Positions 32,678 to 42,186 of a DNA stretch of 64,000 nucleotides are shown piece after piece; the stretch's first letter is position 1; each line of letters begins with the position of its first letter. Below the pieces are notes generated by a model. It made no database searches. It had not been told where the DNA came from and saw nothing but the letters and a program-made list of their open reading frames with translations. Made by a program: the position numbers and the translations under genes. The stretch spans positions 1,364,001-1,428,000 of the forward strand of contig NZ_LT629696.1 of the NCBI RefSeq assembly GCF_900100265.1, given 5' to 3'. This DNA is from Leifsonia sp. 466MF. GTDB lineage: Bacteria; Actinomycetota; Actinomycetes; Actinomycetales; Microbacteriaceae.

Positions 32678-34015
32678 ATGGACAAGCAGCGCGACTTCGT
32701 TCTTCGCACGATCGAGGAGCGTGGCGTCAAGTTCGTGAGGCTGTGGTTCACGGACGTCGTCGGCACACTGAAGTCCGTCGCGATCGCCCCGGCCGAGGTC
32801 GAGGGAGCGTTCAGCGAGGGGCTCGGGTTCGACGGTTCCGCCATCGAGGGCCTCACCCGCGCCTACGAGTCCGACCTGCTCGCCCTTCCGGACGCGACGA
32901 CCTTCCAGATCCTTCCGTGGCGGGGCGAGATCGACCCGACCGCACGCATGTTCTGCGACATCACGACGCCGGACGGGCAGCCGGCCGTCTCCGACCCGCG
33001 GAACGTGCTCAAGCGCACGCTGGAGAAGGCGGCCGACCGCGGCTTCACCTTCTACACGCATCCCGAGATCGAGTTCTACCTGCTCAAGTCGTCGTCCTTC
33101 GGCACCGAGGGCCCGGAGCCGGTCGACTCGGCCGGCTACTTCGACAACGTCCCCGGCGGCACCGCCCACGACTTCCGCCGCCGCTCGGTGCGCATGCTCG
33201 AAGACCTCGGCATCTCCGTCGAGTTCAGCCACCACGAGGCCGGTCCGGGGCAGAACGAGATCGACCTGCGCTACGCCGACGCGCTCACCACGGCCGATAA
33301 CATCATGACGTTCCGGACGGTCATCAAGGAGGTGGCCATCGAGCAGGGCGTGTACGCCACCTTCATGCCGAAGCCGCTCTACGGCCACCCGGGATCCGGG
33401 ATGCACACTCACATGTCGCTGTTCGAGGGCGACACCAATGCGTTCTTCGAGCCGGGTGCCCAGTACCAGCTGTCGAAGATCGGCCGCCAGTTCATCGCGG
33501 GCCTGCTGCGCCACGCTCCGGAGATCACCGCGGTCACCAACCAGTTCGTGAACTCGTACAAGCGGCTGTGGGGCGGAGACGAGGCGCCCAGCTTCGTCAG
33601 CTGGGGTCACAACAACCGGTCCGCGCTGGTCCGCGTCCCGCTGTATAAGCCGAGCAAGGGCCAGAGCTCGCGCGTCGAGTACCGGGCGATGGACTCGGCA
33701 GCGAACCCGTACCTCGCGTTCTCGCTCCTGCTCGCGGCCGGCCTCAAGGGCATCGAGGGCCAGTACGAGCTGCCGCCGGAGGCAGAGGACAACGTCTGGG
33801 CCCTGTCCGACGGCGAACGCCGCGCCCTCGGGTACAGCCAGCTCCCGGCCAGCCTCGACCACGCCATCTCCCTGATGGAGGACTCGGAGCTCGTCGCCGA
33901 GACGCTCGGCGAGCAGGCCTTCAACTACGTCCTGCTCAACAAGCGCAAGGAGTGGGCGGAGTACCGGGCGCAGGTCACCCCGTACGAGCTGCGATCCAAC
34001 CTCGAGATCCTCTGA
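32678..34015 (+). CDS. glnA2: Glutamine synthetase, GlnA2 type
   Basis: A 445-residue GS-fold enzyme. Metal and ATP-site motifs are intact: GFDGSAIEGLTR, HPEIEFYLL, SHHEAGPGQNEIDLRYADAL, GSGMHTHMSLF, NNRSALVRVPLYKP. The usual adenylylation site, Tyr before LPPEE, is replaced by WALSDGERR, so adenylylation control appears lost. This matches mycobacterial and streptomycete GlnA2-like enzymes, some of which ligate other amines, so glutamine synthesis is likely but not certain. glnE follows after ten bases. Confidence 0.9.
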   Translation: MDKQRDFVLRTIEERGVKFVRLWFTDVVGTLKSVAIAPAEVEGAFSEGLGFDGSAIEGLTRAYESDLLALPDATTFQILPWRGEIDPTARMFCDITTPDGQPAVSDPRNVLKRTLEKAADRGFTFYTHPEIEFYLLKSSSFGTEGPEPVDSAGYFDNVPGGTAHDFRRRSVRMLEDLGISVEFSHHEAGPGQNEIDLRYADALTTADNIMTFRTVIKEVAIEQGVYATFMPKPLYGHPGSGMHTHMSLFEGDTNAFFEPGAQYQLSKIGRQFIAGLLRHAPEITAVTNQFVNSYKRLWGGDEAPSFVSWGHNNRSALVRVPLYKPSKGQSSRVEYRAMDSAANPYLAFSLLLAAGLKGIEGQYELPPEAEDNVWALSDGERRALGYSQLPASLDHAISLMEDSELVAETLGEQAFNYVLLNKRKEWAEYRAQVTPYELRSNLEIL

Positions 34016-34025
34016 CCCCTTCGTC

Positions 34026-37000
34026 GTGACGCGGCAGCAGCTCTCCCTCACCGCCCTGGCGCGCGCCGGGTTCGTGGGGCTGAGTTCGGTCCGTGACGCG
34101 CTGGACGAGCTCGCCGACCTCACCGGGCTGACTCCCGAGACGCTGATCTCGGCGCTGTCCGCTGCGGCCGATCCCGACACCGCGCTGGCCTCAGCGCTGC
34201 GGCTGCTGCGGCAGGCGCCGGAACAGGCGACGGCGGCTCTCCGCACCGAGGAGGACGCCCGCCGGGTGTTCCGCGTGATCGGGGCGTCGGAGGGCGCGGC
34301 CGAGTTCTTCCTCCGCCAGCCGGCCGAAGTGGATGCCCTCGCCGCGCCGATCGCCGAGCTCCCGTCGGCCGACGAACTGCGAGAAGACCTTCTCGCCGTC
34401 GTCGGAGCGGTCGACGGTGTGGCCGCCGACGGCGACGAGAGCGCGTGGACGCGCCTCCGCATCCGCTACCGCCGCCGCCTCGTCCAGGTGGCGAGCTTCG
34501 ACCTGGAGCAGGCCGACCCCGTCGGCGGGTTCGATGCGGTCGCCGCGACGCTCTCCGACCTCGCCGCGGCGGCGCTCGAGGCCTCGCTGGCCGTGGCACG
34601 GCGGATGGCCATCGGCACTGGTCCCGGCCGCTTCCCGGAGGAGCAGGTGCGCGCGACACGGTTCGCCGTCATCGGGATGGGCAAGGCGGGCGCCCGCGAA
34701 CTGAACTACGTCAGCGACGTCGACGTCATCTTCGTCACCGAGGGCGACGACGCGGCCGGACTGGAGCCAGGCCGCGCGGTCGACATCGCCACCCGTCTCG
34801 CGATGCTGACGATGCGCGGCATCCACGAGCCGGCCATCGAGCCGGGGCTGTGGGAGGTCGACCCCAATCTGCGGCCGGAGGGCAAGGACGGCGCGCTCGT
34901 CCGCACTCTCGACTCGCACATCGCCTACTACGACCGGTGGGCGAAGGGATGGGAGTTCCAGGCCCTGCTCAAGGCACGTCCGCTCGCGGGCGACCCCGGG
35001 CTCGGCGAGCGGTACGTCGCGGCCCTCGCGCCGAAGGTGTGGAGCAGCGCCTCCCGCGAGAACTTCGTGGAGTCGGTGCAGCGGATGCGCGAGCGCGTCA
35101 CCGACCACATCCCGGACGACGAGGTCCACTACCAGCTGAAGCTCGGCCCGGGCGGGCTGCGCGATGTCGAGTTCACGGTCCAGTTGCTGCAGCTCGTCCA
35201 CGGCCAGACCGACGACGCGGTGCGGCAGCGCGACACGCTCTCCGCGCTGGCAGCCCTCGCCGAGCAGGGCTACGTCGGGCGTGAGGAGGCGGCGACCTTC
35301 TCGCGCGACTACCGGTCGCTCCGCCTGATGGAGCACCGCCTGCAGCTGCGACGGCTGAGCCGCACCCACCTGATGCCGCGCGACGAGGCGGATGTGCGCA
35401 TCCTCGCACGCGCCACCGGTCTGGCTCCCAGCGCCGATGGGCTCCTCGTGCAGTGGAACGAGATCAAGCACCGCGTGCGCGGGCTGCACGAGCGGCTCTT
35501 CTACCGCCCGCTGCTCAGCGCGGTCGCGGCGACACCCGCCGACGACGCGCGGCTCGGCGGGGGAGCGGGGCTCACCAGCGAGCAGGCGGAGGCACGTCTC
35601 GCCGCGATCGGGTTCCGCGACCCGCGCGGGGCGCTCTCGCACATCGGCGCGCTCACCTCCGGCGTCTCACGCCGGGCGGCGATCCAGCGGCACCTCCTCC
35701 CGGTGATGCTGCAGTGGTTCGCGAGTGGTCCGGATCCCGACTACGGTCTCCTCACCTTCCGGCGACTCAGCGAAGAGCTGGGCAGCACGCACTGGTACCT
35801 GCGGATGCTGCGCGACTCCACGGGGGCGGCCGAAGGCCTCACGCGTGTGCTGTCCGGCTCCCGGTTCGCCGGCGAGCTGCTGGGGCGCATCCCCGAGTCC
35901 GTCGCGTGGCTCGAAGACGAAGACGAGCTGCGGCCCCGCCCGGCGGCGCTGCTGCGGGAGGAGACGGCCGCGATCCTCGCCCGGCACGAGTCGGTCGACA
36001 CGGCCGCCGCGGCGCTGCGGGCGGTGCGTCGACGGGAGATCCTGCGGCTCGCGTTCTCCGGCATCCTCGGCTTCGCCACGATCGAGGAGCTGGCGCACGG
36101 GCTCACCGACGTCACCGAGAACATCATCTCGGGTGTGCTGGAGGCCATCCGGCTCGCTCGAGGGGATGCGGACCAGCTGGAGTTCGCCGTCATCGGCATG
36201 GGGCGGTTCGGCGGTCGCGAGCTCGGCTTCGGTTCCGATGCCGACGTGATGTACGTGTTCCGGCCGCTGGCGGCGGAACAGGAGGCCGCGAACCGGAGCG
36301 CGCTGGCGATCGTGTCGGAGCTGAACCGGCTCACCGAGGACAACCGGCTCCCGCTCGACCTCGACATCGGCCTGCGCCCGGAGGGGAAGAACGGGCCGCC
36401 GGCGCGCTCGCTCGACTCCTACCGTGCCTACTATCAGCGCTGGTCGCTCACCTGGGAGGCGCAGGCGCTCCTGCGCGCCCGCGGGATTGCGGGGGATGCC
36501 GGCCTGCTCGCTGACTTCACCGAACTCGCCGACGAGGTGCGCTATCCGCAGAGCATCGGCGAGCAGGAGATCCGCGAGGTGAAGCGCATCAAGGCGCGCG
36601 TCGAGAACGAGCGCTTGCCGCAGGGCGCCGACCCGTCCCGCCATCTCAAGCTCGGGCGCGGTTCGCTGAGCGACGTCGAGTGGTTCGTCCAGCTGATCCA
36701 GCTGCAGCACGCCGCCGAGGTGCCCGCGCTGCGGACCACATCCACTCTGGATGCGTTGGCTGCGGCGGCTGAACACGGGTTCGTCTCCGCCGAGGACGCC
36801 GCGCGGCTGCGTGACGCGTGGGTGTTCGCATCCCGGACCCGATCGGCGATGACCCTGTGGGCGGACAAGACCGCCGATGTGCTGCCGTCCGACCGCGTCG
36901 CCCTCGACGGCGTCGCCCGCCTGATGGAGTACCCGCCCGGCTCCGCCTCCCGCCTCGAGGAGGACTACCTCGCGGTGACGCGCCGCGCCCGTCAGGTCTT

Positions 37001-37049
37001 CGAGCGCGCCTTCTACGGCCTCCCGCAGCGCCCCGCCCCCACCGCCTGA
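34026..37049 (+). CDS. glnE: Bifunctional glutamine synthetase adenylyltransferase/adenylyl-removing enzyme
   Basis: A 1007-residue enzyme with two nucleotidyltransferase domains. The first active site is GMGKAGARELNYVSDVDVIF near residue 217 and the second GMGRFGGRELGFGSDADVMY near 724; each is followed by a helical PII-uridylyl-type domain. It adenylylates glutamine synthetase and reverses this in response to nitrogen state. The likely target in this window is GlnA1, which keeps the Tyr site, rather than the adjacent GlnA2. The GTG start at 34026 is ten bases after the glnA2 stop. Confidence 0.95.
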   Translation: MTRQQLSLTALARAGFVGLSSVRDALDELADLTGLTPETLISALSAAADPDTALASALRLLRQAPEQATAALRTEEDARRVFRVIGASEGAAEFFLRQPAEVDALAAPIAELPSADELREDLLAVVGAVDGVAADGDESAWTRLRIRYRRRLVQVASFDLEQADPVGGFDAVAATLSDLAAAALEASLAVARRMAIGTGPGRFPEEQVRATRFAVIGMGKAGARELNYVSDVDVIFVTEGDDAAGLEPGRAVDIATRLAMLTMRGIHEPAIEPGLWEVDPNLRPEGKDGALVRTLDSHIAYYDRWAKGWEFQALLKARPLAGDPGLGERYVAALAPKVWSSASRENFVESVQRMRERVTDHIPDDEVHYQLKLGPGGLRDVEFTVQLLQLVHGQTDDAVRQRDTLSALAALAEQGYVGREEAATFSRDYRSLRLMEHRLQLRRLSRTHLMPRDEADVRILARATGLAPSADGLLVQWNEIKHRVRGLHERLFYRPLLSAVAATPADDARLGGGAGLTSEQAEARLAAIGFRDPRGALSHIGALTSGVSRRAAIQRHLLPVMLQWFASGPDPDYGLLTFRRLSEELGSTHWYLRMLRDSTGAAEGLTRVLSGSRFAGELLGRIPESVAWLEDEDELRPRPAALLREETAAILARHESVDTAAAALRAVRRREILRLAFSGILGFATIEELAHGLTDVTENIISGVLEAIRLARGDADQLEFAVIGMGRFGGRELGFGSDADVMYVFRPLAAEQEAANRSALAIVSELNRLTEDNRLPLDLDIGLRPEGKNGPPARSLDSYRAYYQRWSLTWEAQALLRARGIAGDAGLLADFTELADEVRYPQSIGEQEIREVKRIKARVENERLPQGADPSRHLKLGRGSLSDVEWFVQLIQLQHAAEVPALRTTSTLDALAAAAEHGFVSAEDAARLRDAWVFASRTRSAMTLWADKTADVLPSDRVALDGVARLMEYPPGSASRLEEDYLAVTRRARQVFERAFYGLPQRPAPTA

Positions 37050-37069
37050 CGCGCCCGCGCCCCTTCCCC

Positions 37070-37141
37070 CCACCGTCGAGTCCGCAAACTTTGCACAGTT
37101 TCGGGGCGCCAAGCGTGCAAAGTTTGCGGACTCGACGGTGG
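37070..37141. repeat. Palindrome family C, copy 2
   Basis: Perfect 27-bp arms (37070-37096 and 37115-37141; inner end TTTGCAC/GTGCAAA, outer end CCACCGTCGAGTCCGC) enclose an 18-base loop. It lies between convergent glnE and the sigma factor gene. This is the best preserved copy of the family. Confidence 0.92.
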
Positions 37142-37184
37142 GACGGTGGGACGGTAGGGCGACGGCGCGGCGGGCGCGGAGGGG

Positions 37185-38420
37185 TCAGGCGTCGCGGAGG
37201 CGGGCGGCTTTGGCGAGCAGGACGTCGCGCTCGCGTTCGTTCGCGGTGAGGCCCGCCGCCGCGGTCAGCTCGGAGGCCGCCTCCTCGGTGCGCCCGAGGC
37301 GCGCCAGCAGTTCGCCGCGGACGCTCGGCAGCAAGTGCGACCCCGGGAGGGCGCCGCGTGCGGCGAGCTCGTCGGCGATCCGCAGCGCGTTGGCCGGACC
37401 GGTCGCCATCGACACCGCCGCGGCCCGGTTCAACTCCACCACCGGGCTCGGGGCTATCCGGCCGAGCGCTTCGTAGAGGATGACGATGCGGTCCCAATCG
37501 GTGTCGTCGGCGCTCGGCGCGACCGCGTGGCATTCGGCGATGGCGGCCTGCAGCGCGTACGGCCCGCGCCCGCGGCCCAGCTCGTCCGCCCGGGCGAGCG
37601 CCGCCCGTCCACGGAGGATCTGCGCGCGGTCCCATCGCGTCCGGTCCTGCTCGGTCAGCAGCACCGGGGTCCCGTCCGGCCGGGTCCGCGCCGGGAAGCG
37701 GGCGGCCTGCAACTCCATGAGAGCGACGAGCGCATGCGCCTCGGGCTCCCGGGGCAGCAGCGCGGCGACCATGCGTCCCAGCCGCAGCGCCTCGTTCGCG
37801 AGGTCGGCCCGCATCCACTCGCGTCCCGCCGTCGCCGCGTAGCCTTCCGTGAAGATCAGGTAGACGACGCTGAGCACGCCGGCGAGCCGTTGCTTCCACT
37901 CGGCCGGCTCGGGGGAGGCGAAGGGGATGCGCGCGGCGGCGATGGTCTTCTTCGCCCGGACAATCCGCTGCTGCACCGTGGCGACCGGCACGAAGTACAT
38001 CCGGGCGATCTCCGCCGTGCTGAGCCCGGCCACCACGCGCAGGGTGAGCGCGACCTGGCCTTCCCTCGACAGAGCAGGATGGCACGCGGTGAACACGAGC
38101 CGGAGCACGTCGTCATCGATCGGCTCCCAGGAGTCTTCGCCCGCCTCCTCCAGTGTCGCCGCGATCGCCCGGTACCGGTCGTCGAGCCGTTCGCGCCGCC
38201 GCCACTGGTCGATCGCGCGGCGCTTCGCCACGGCGACGAGCCAGCCGCCCGGGTTCTCGGGCACGCCATCCCGGGGCCATTGGTTCAGCGCCTCGACGAG
38301 CGCCTCCTGCGCGAGATCCTCGGCCAGGCCGACGTCGCCGGTCACCTTCGCGAGCGTCGCGACGACGCGCGCTCCGTCGATGCGCCAGACGGCGTCGACC
38401 CGTGCCGGGATCCCGCTCAT
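37185..38420 (-). CDS. ECF42-type RNA polymerase sigma factor with C-terminal TPR-like extension
   Basis: A 411-residue sigma factor. Region 2 lies near residues 15-80 (AEDLAQEALVEALNQWP, NPGGWLVAVAKRRAIDQWRRR) and region 4 near 115-175 (ALTLRVVAGLSTAEIARMYFVPVATVQQRIVRAKKTI). A helical extension of more than 200 residues follows (DUF6596/TPR-like). Sigma factors with this extension, beside a DGPF/YCII protein, form group ECF42, in which the extension is needed for activity. No anti-sigma factor is adjacent. The ATG is 22 bases after the YCII stop. Confidence 0.9.
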   Translation of the reverse strand: MSGIPARVDAVWRIDGARVVATLAKVTGDVGLAEDLAQEALVEALNQWPRDGVPENPGGWLVAVAKRRAIDQWRRRERLDDRYRAIAATLEEAGEDSWEPIDDDVLRLVFTACHPALSREGQVALTLRVVAGLSTAEIARMYFVPVATVQQRIVRAKKTIAAARIPFASPEPAEWKQRLAGVLSVVYLIFTEGYAATAGREWMRADLANEALRLGRMVAALLPREPEAHALVALMELQAARFPARTRPDGTPVLLTEQDRTRWDRAQILRGRAALARADELGRGRGPYALQAAIAECHAVAPSADDTDWDRIVILYEALGRIAPSPVVELNRAAAVSMATGPANALRIADELAARGALPGSHLLPSVRGELLARLGRTEEAASELTAAAGLTANERERDVLLAKAARLRDA

Positions 38421-38442
38421 CTTCTGCTGCTTTCCGCTCTGC

Positions 38443-38871
38443 TCAGGCCTTGTCGGCGGCCGCGCGCCACTCGGCCTCCTTCCGGATGTACTCGTTGTCG
38501 GCGAAGGCGGCGAAGTCGCTCTCGTCGGTGACGCGGCGCACCTCCAGCTTCGAGCCGGGGCCGAGCGGGCATCGGCTGGCCCACTCCGCTGCCTCCTCCT
38601 TCGAGCCGACCTCGAGGATCCAGAAGCCGTTGAACAGTTCGTGGGTCTCGCCGTAGGGGCCGTCTGTGATCGCCGGGGGCGTCGACGAGAAGTCCACGAC
38701 GAATCCCGTCTCGGCGACATCATCCGCGAGGCCGTCGCCCGACAGCAGGACGCCGGCGGAGATCAGCTGCTCGTTGTACTTGCCCATCTGGGTGATGACC
38801 TCGTTGAAGTCCATCTCCTGGTAGGCCTGCTTCGCGGCGTCGTCCGAGCGCATGATCAGCATGTACTTCAT
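38443..38871 (-). CDS. YCII/DGPF-domain protein
   Basis: A 142-residue single-domain protein of the YCII-related family, partner of ECF42 sigma factors. It begins MKYMLIMRSDD, has ISAGVLLSGDGLA, and carries the signature as DGPYGETHELFNGFWILEV, with Tyr in place of Phe in DGPF. GAGGGAGA precedes the ATG. It is first in the two-gene operon. The biochemical role is unknown; ECF42 sigma factors commonly activate their own DGPF gene. Confidence 0.88.
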   Translation of the reverse strand: MKYMLIMRSDDAAKQAYQEMDFNEVITQMGKYNEQLISAGVLLSGDGLADDVAETGFVVDFSSTPPAITDGPYGETHELFNGFWILEVGSKEEAAEWASRCPLGPGSKLEVRRVTDESDFAAFADNEYIRKEAEWRAAADKA

Positions 38872-38980
38872 GGGGTGTCTCCCTCAGATCCGGGGTGCTT
38901 CGGTCGCACCCTCCTACCATCGTGTCGAACGGCGGTGCGAAAGGTCGACAGGGCGGTGGAAAATCTTCGGGATGCCGACC

Positions 38981-40459
38981 TCAGACCGGCTGCGCGACCT
39001 TACCCCGGGCGTCGTCGCCGCTGTCGCTGGACTCCGGCTCACCGCCGTCCACCGTCGCATCGGTGTCGCCGGCCTCTGTGGCGTGCGCCTCATCCTCATC
39101 GGTGAACGGCACGCCAGAGCGCGGCGCGTTGTACAGCTCGAGGTCCAGGATGCCCTCCCGCTTGGCGACGATCGTCGGCACCAGCGCCTGGCCGGCCACG
39201 TTGACCGCCGTCCGGCCCATGTCGAGGATCGCGTCCACCGCGAGCAGCAGGCCGACACCGTCGAGGGGCAGGCCGAGCGTCGAGAGCGTGAGCGTGAGCA
39301 TGACGATCGCGCCGGTCGTCCCGGCGGTCGCCGCCGATCCGACGACCGACACCACGATGATGAGCAGGTACTGCAGGAAGTTGAGCTGGATGCCGTAGAA
39401 CTGGGCGACGAAGATCGCGGCGATGGCCGGGTAGATCGCGGCGCAGCCGTCCATCTTGGTCGTCGCCCCCAACGGCGCGGCGAATGACGCGTATCCGCTC
39501 GGCACGCCCAGGTTGCGCTCGACGACGCGCTGCGTGAGCGGGAGCGTCCCGATCGAGGACCGGCTCACGAAGCCCAGCTGCACCGCCGGCCACACGCCCG
39601 AGAAGTACTGGCGGATCGAGAGACCGTTGCTGCGGACGATGATCGGGTACACAACGAACAGCACGATCGCGAGGCCGAGGTAGATCGCGAACACGAACCA
39701 GGCGAGCGATCCGATGGTCGTCCATCCGTAGGTCGCGACAGCGTTGCCGATGAGGGCGAACGTGCCGAGCGGGGCCAGCCGGATGATCCACCAGAGCACA
39801 CGCTGGACGATCTTCAGCGCCGAATCGGTGAAGGTGAGGAACGGCTCCGCCTTCCTGCCCACCTTCAGGGCGGCGATGCCGATGGCCGCAGCGACCACGA
39901 TCACCTGCAGCACGTTGAAGCTGACGGCGGAGGTGGCAGTGGCCACGCCATCCACCACATCCACATGGGTGTTGACCTGAGCGCCGACGAAGTTCGCCGG
40001 CACCAGGCCGAGCAGGAAGTTCCACCACGTCGCGGTGACACCGGGATCGGCGGCGGCGAGTTCCCCGTGCGACGCCCGGCTGCCCGGCTGGATGACGACG
40101 CCCAGTGCGATGCCGATGCTCACCGCGATGAACGCGGTGATCGCGAACCACAGCAGCGTCCGCCCGGCGAGGCGCGCGGCGTTCGAGACGCGGCGCAGGT
40201 TGCCGATGCTGGAGACGATCGCGAGGAAGATGAGCGGGATCACCGCGGCCTTCAGCAGAGAGACGTACGACTGCCCGATCGTGTTGAGGGTCGCAGTGAG
40301 CCCGTTGGGCTGCCCGCCCGGTTCGCCGAGCTGGCGTGCGATCAGGCCGGCGACGACGCCGAGCACGAGCGCAGCGGTGACCTGGACGCCGAAGGAGCGA
40401 AGCCAGCGGGGGCCGCGCCGGGTCCGTGGCGCAGGGGAGGAAAGCGAAGTGGAAGTCAT
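38981..40459 (-). CDS. Dicarboxylate/amino acid:cation symporter (DAACS family)
   Basis: A 492-residue transporter of the GltP/DctA fold with eight helices and two re-entrant hairpins. The first hairpin serine motif reads SRSSIGTLPLT, followed by VERNLGVPSGYASFAAPLGATTKMDGCAAIYP, and NVAGQALVPTIVAKREG marks the C-terminal core. It probably imports glutamate, aspartate or C4-dicarboxylates with sodium or protons. A hydrophilic Asp/Glu-rich tail of about 50 residues is unusual in length. The start follows TAGCGT by six bases. Confidence 0.92.
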   Translation of the reverse strand: MTSTSLSSPAPRTRRGPRWLRSFGVQVTAALVLGVVAGLIARQLGEPGGQPNGLTATLNTIGQSYVSLLKAAVIPLIFLAIVSSIGNLRRVSNAARLAGRTLLWFAITAFIAVSIGIALGVVIQPGSRASHGELAAADPGVTATWWNFLLGLVPANFVGAQVNTHVDVVDGVATATSAVSFNVLQVIVVAAAIGIAALKVGRKAEPFLTFTDSALKIVQRVLWWIIRLAPLGTFALIGNAVATYGWTTIGSLAWFVFAIYLGLAIVLFVVYPIIVRSNGLSIRQYFSGVWPAVQLGFVSRSSIGTLPLTQRVVERNLGVPSGYASFAAPLGATTKMDGCAAIYPAIAAIFVAQFYGIQLNFLQYLLIIVVSVVGSAATAGTTGAIVMLTLTLSTLGLPLDGVGLLLAVDAILDMGRTAVNVAGQALVPTIVAKREGILDLELYNAPRSGVPFTDEDEAHATEAGDTDATVDGGEPESSDSGDDARGKVAQPV

Positions 40460-40465
40460 GCTTCC

Positions 40466-40471
40466 ACGCTA
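40466..40471 (-). promoter_or_regulatory. -10 box TAGCGT, leaderless promoter of the DAACS symporter
   Basis: TAGCGT on the minus strand ends six bases before ATG 40459. Confidence 0.55.
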
Positions 40472-40523
40472 GGAGCGGGGGAGGTGGACTCCCAGTTCTA
40501 CGGCAACATACCGAAACACACGA

Positions 40524-40555
40524 AAGGGCCGCACCCGTGATCGGATGCGGCCCTT
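40524..40555 (-). terminator. Terminator after glnA1
   Basis: A 10-bp AAGGGCCGCA/TGCGGCCCTT stem with a 12-base loop lies 19 bases past the glnA stop codon. On the minus strand the stem ends in TTT. Confidence 0.8.
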
Positions 40556-40573
40556 CGCGTGAGAACGTGCGGA

Positions 40574-41998
40574 TCAGACCCCGTAGTACAGCTCGTACTC
40601 GAACGGGTGCGGACGCTGCGCGAGCGGCTTGATCTCCTTCTCGCGCTTGTACTCGATCCAGGTCTCGATGAGCTCCGGGGTGAACACGCCGCCCGCGGTG
40701 AGGAAGTCGTGGTCGGCCTCGAGCGCGTCGAGCGCCTCGCCGAGCGACGCCGGCACCTGCGGGATGTTTCGCGCCTCCTCCGGGGGAAGCTCGTAGAGGT
40801 CCTTGTCGACCGGCTCGTGCGGCTCGATGCGGTTCTTGATGCCGTCGAGGCCCGCCATCAGCTGCGCGGCGAACGCGAGGTACGGGTTGCCGGACGCGTC
40901 GGGGGCGCGGAACTCGATGCGCTTCGCCTTGGGGTTGGAGCCCGTGATCGGGATGCGGATCGACGCCGAGCGGTTGCCGGCCGAGTAGACCAGGTTGACC
41001 GGGGCCTCGAAGCCGGGGACCAGGCGGTGGAACGAGTTCACCGTCGGGTTCGTGAACGCCAGGACGGCCGGGGCGTGCTTCAGCAGGCCGCCGATGTACC
41101 AGCGCGCGATGTCGGAGAGTCCGCCGTAGCCGGCCTCGTCGTAGAACAGCGGCTTGCCGTCGTTCCACAGCGACTGGTGGGTGTGCATGCCCGAGCCGTT
41201 GTCGCCGAACAGCGGCTTCGGCATGAACGTGGCCGTCTTGCCCCACTCGTTGGCGGTGTTCTTGACGATGTACTTGAACTTGAGGATGTCGTCCGCCGCG
41301 TGGACCATCGTGTCGAAGCGGTAGTTGATCTCCGCCTGGCCGCCGGTGCCCACCTCGTGGTGTGCGCGCTCCAGGATGAGGCCGGCGTCGATCAGCTTCA
41401 GCGAGATGTCGTCGCGCAGGTCGGCCTGCTTGTCGACGGGGCTCACCGGGAAGTAGCCGCCCTTGTACGGGGTCTTGTTGGCGAGGTTGCCGCCCTCTTC
41501 GACGCGGCCCGAGTTCCAGGCGCCCTCTTCGGAGTCGACGGAGTAGAAGCTGGAGTTCTGCTTCACCTCGTAGCGGACGTCGTCGAAGATGTAGAACTCC
41601 GCCTCGGGGGCGAAGTACGCGGTGTCGGCGATTCCGGTGGAGGCGAGGTACTTCTCGGCCTTCTTGGCGACCTGGCGCGGGTCCTTCGAGTAGATCTCAC
41701 CGTTGCGCGGGTTGTAGATGTCGAACACCATGATCAGCGTGCGCTCGGCACGGAACGGGTCGATGTAGGCCGTCGACACGTCCGGGATCAGCTGCATGTC
41801 GGACTCGTGGATCGACGCGAAGCCGCGGATCGAGGAGCCGTCGAAGAGCTGACCGACGGAGAAGAACTCCTCATCGACCGTCGAGGCGGGGATGTTGAAG
41901 TGCTGCTGCACACCGGGAAGGTCGGTGAAGCGGATATCAAGGAACTTGACGTCGGTGTCCTTGATGAACTTGAGCACCTCAGACGAATCACGGAACAT
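40574..41998 (-). CDS. glnA: Glutamine synthetase type I
   Basis: A 474-residue dodecameric GS, the main enzyme of ammonium assimilation. Motifs include [71 protein letters not shown] and the adenylylation site Y402 in DLYELPPEE, so it is a target for GlnE. The promoter region holds a four-element GlnR box. A -10 candidate (TAGCGT, 42055-42060) predicts a leader of about 50 bases with GGGAG before the ATG. Confidence 0.98.
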   Translation of the reverse strand: MFRDSSEVLKFIKDTDVKFLDIRFTDLPGVQQHFNIPASTVDEEFFSVGQLFDGSSIRGFASIHESDMQLIPDVSTAYIDPFRAERTLIMVFDIYNPRNGEIYSKDPRQVAKKAEKYLASTGIADTAYFAPEAEFYIFDDVRYEVKQNSSFYSVDSEEGAWNSGRVEEGGNLANKTPYKGGYFPVSPVDKQADLRDDISLKLIDAGLILERAHHEVGTGGQAEINYRFDTMVHAADDILKFKYIVKNTANEWGKTATFMPKPLFGDNGSGMHTHQSLWNDGKPLFYDEAGYGGLSDIARWYIGGLLKHAPAVLAFTNPTVNSFHRLVPGFEAPVNLVYSAGNRSASIRIPITGSNPKAKRIEFRAPDASGNPYLAFAAQLMAGLDGIKNRIEPHEPVDKDLYELPPEEARNIPQVPASLGEALDALEADHDFLTAGGVFTPELIETWIEYKREKEIKPLAQRPHPFEYELYYGV

Positions 41999-42054
41999 AC
42001 GGACGACTCCCAATGGCTTTGCGGGTGACCGGACTGCGCGTGCAGCCCACGTCA

Positions 42055-42060
42055 ACGCTA
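42055..42060 (-). promoter_or_regulatory. -10 box TAGCGT of glnA1
   Basis: This box lies ten bases downstream of the GlnR box on the minus strand; the predicted transcript starts near 42048. Confidence 0.45.
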
Positions 42061-42070
42061 AGGGGAGGCC

Positions 42071-42108
42071 GTTTCCCGGGGGTGACGCAAATGTTTCCGG
42101 CATGTTAC
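42071..42108 (-). promoter_or_regulatory. GlnR binding box of glnA1
   Basis: On the minus strand the sequence reads GTAAC-n6-GAAAC-n6-GTCAC-n6-GAAAC, an exact match to the a-b-a-b GlnR box defined at streptomycete glnA. It covers the -35 region, so GlnR probably controls glnA directly in nitrogen limitation. Confidence 0.85.
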
Positions 42109-42174
42109 GGGTACCCGGGCAGGGGATGCGCGATCGCGGTCGGCAGGGCTCAGGATGCGCCGGGGAGCTCTCGA

Positions 42175-42180
42175 TAGACT
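42175..42180 (+). promoter_or_regulatory. -10 box TAGACT, leaderless promoter of the RDD gene
   Basis: TAGACT ends six bases before GTG 42187. Confidence 0.6.
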
Positions 42181-42186
42181 CGGCGG

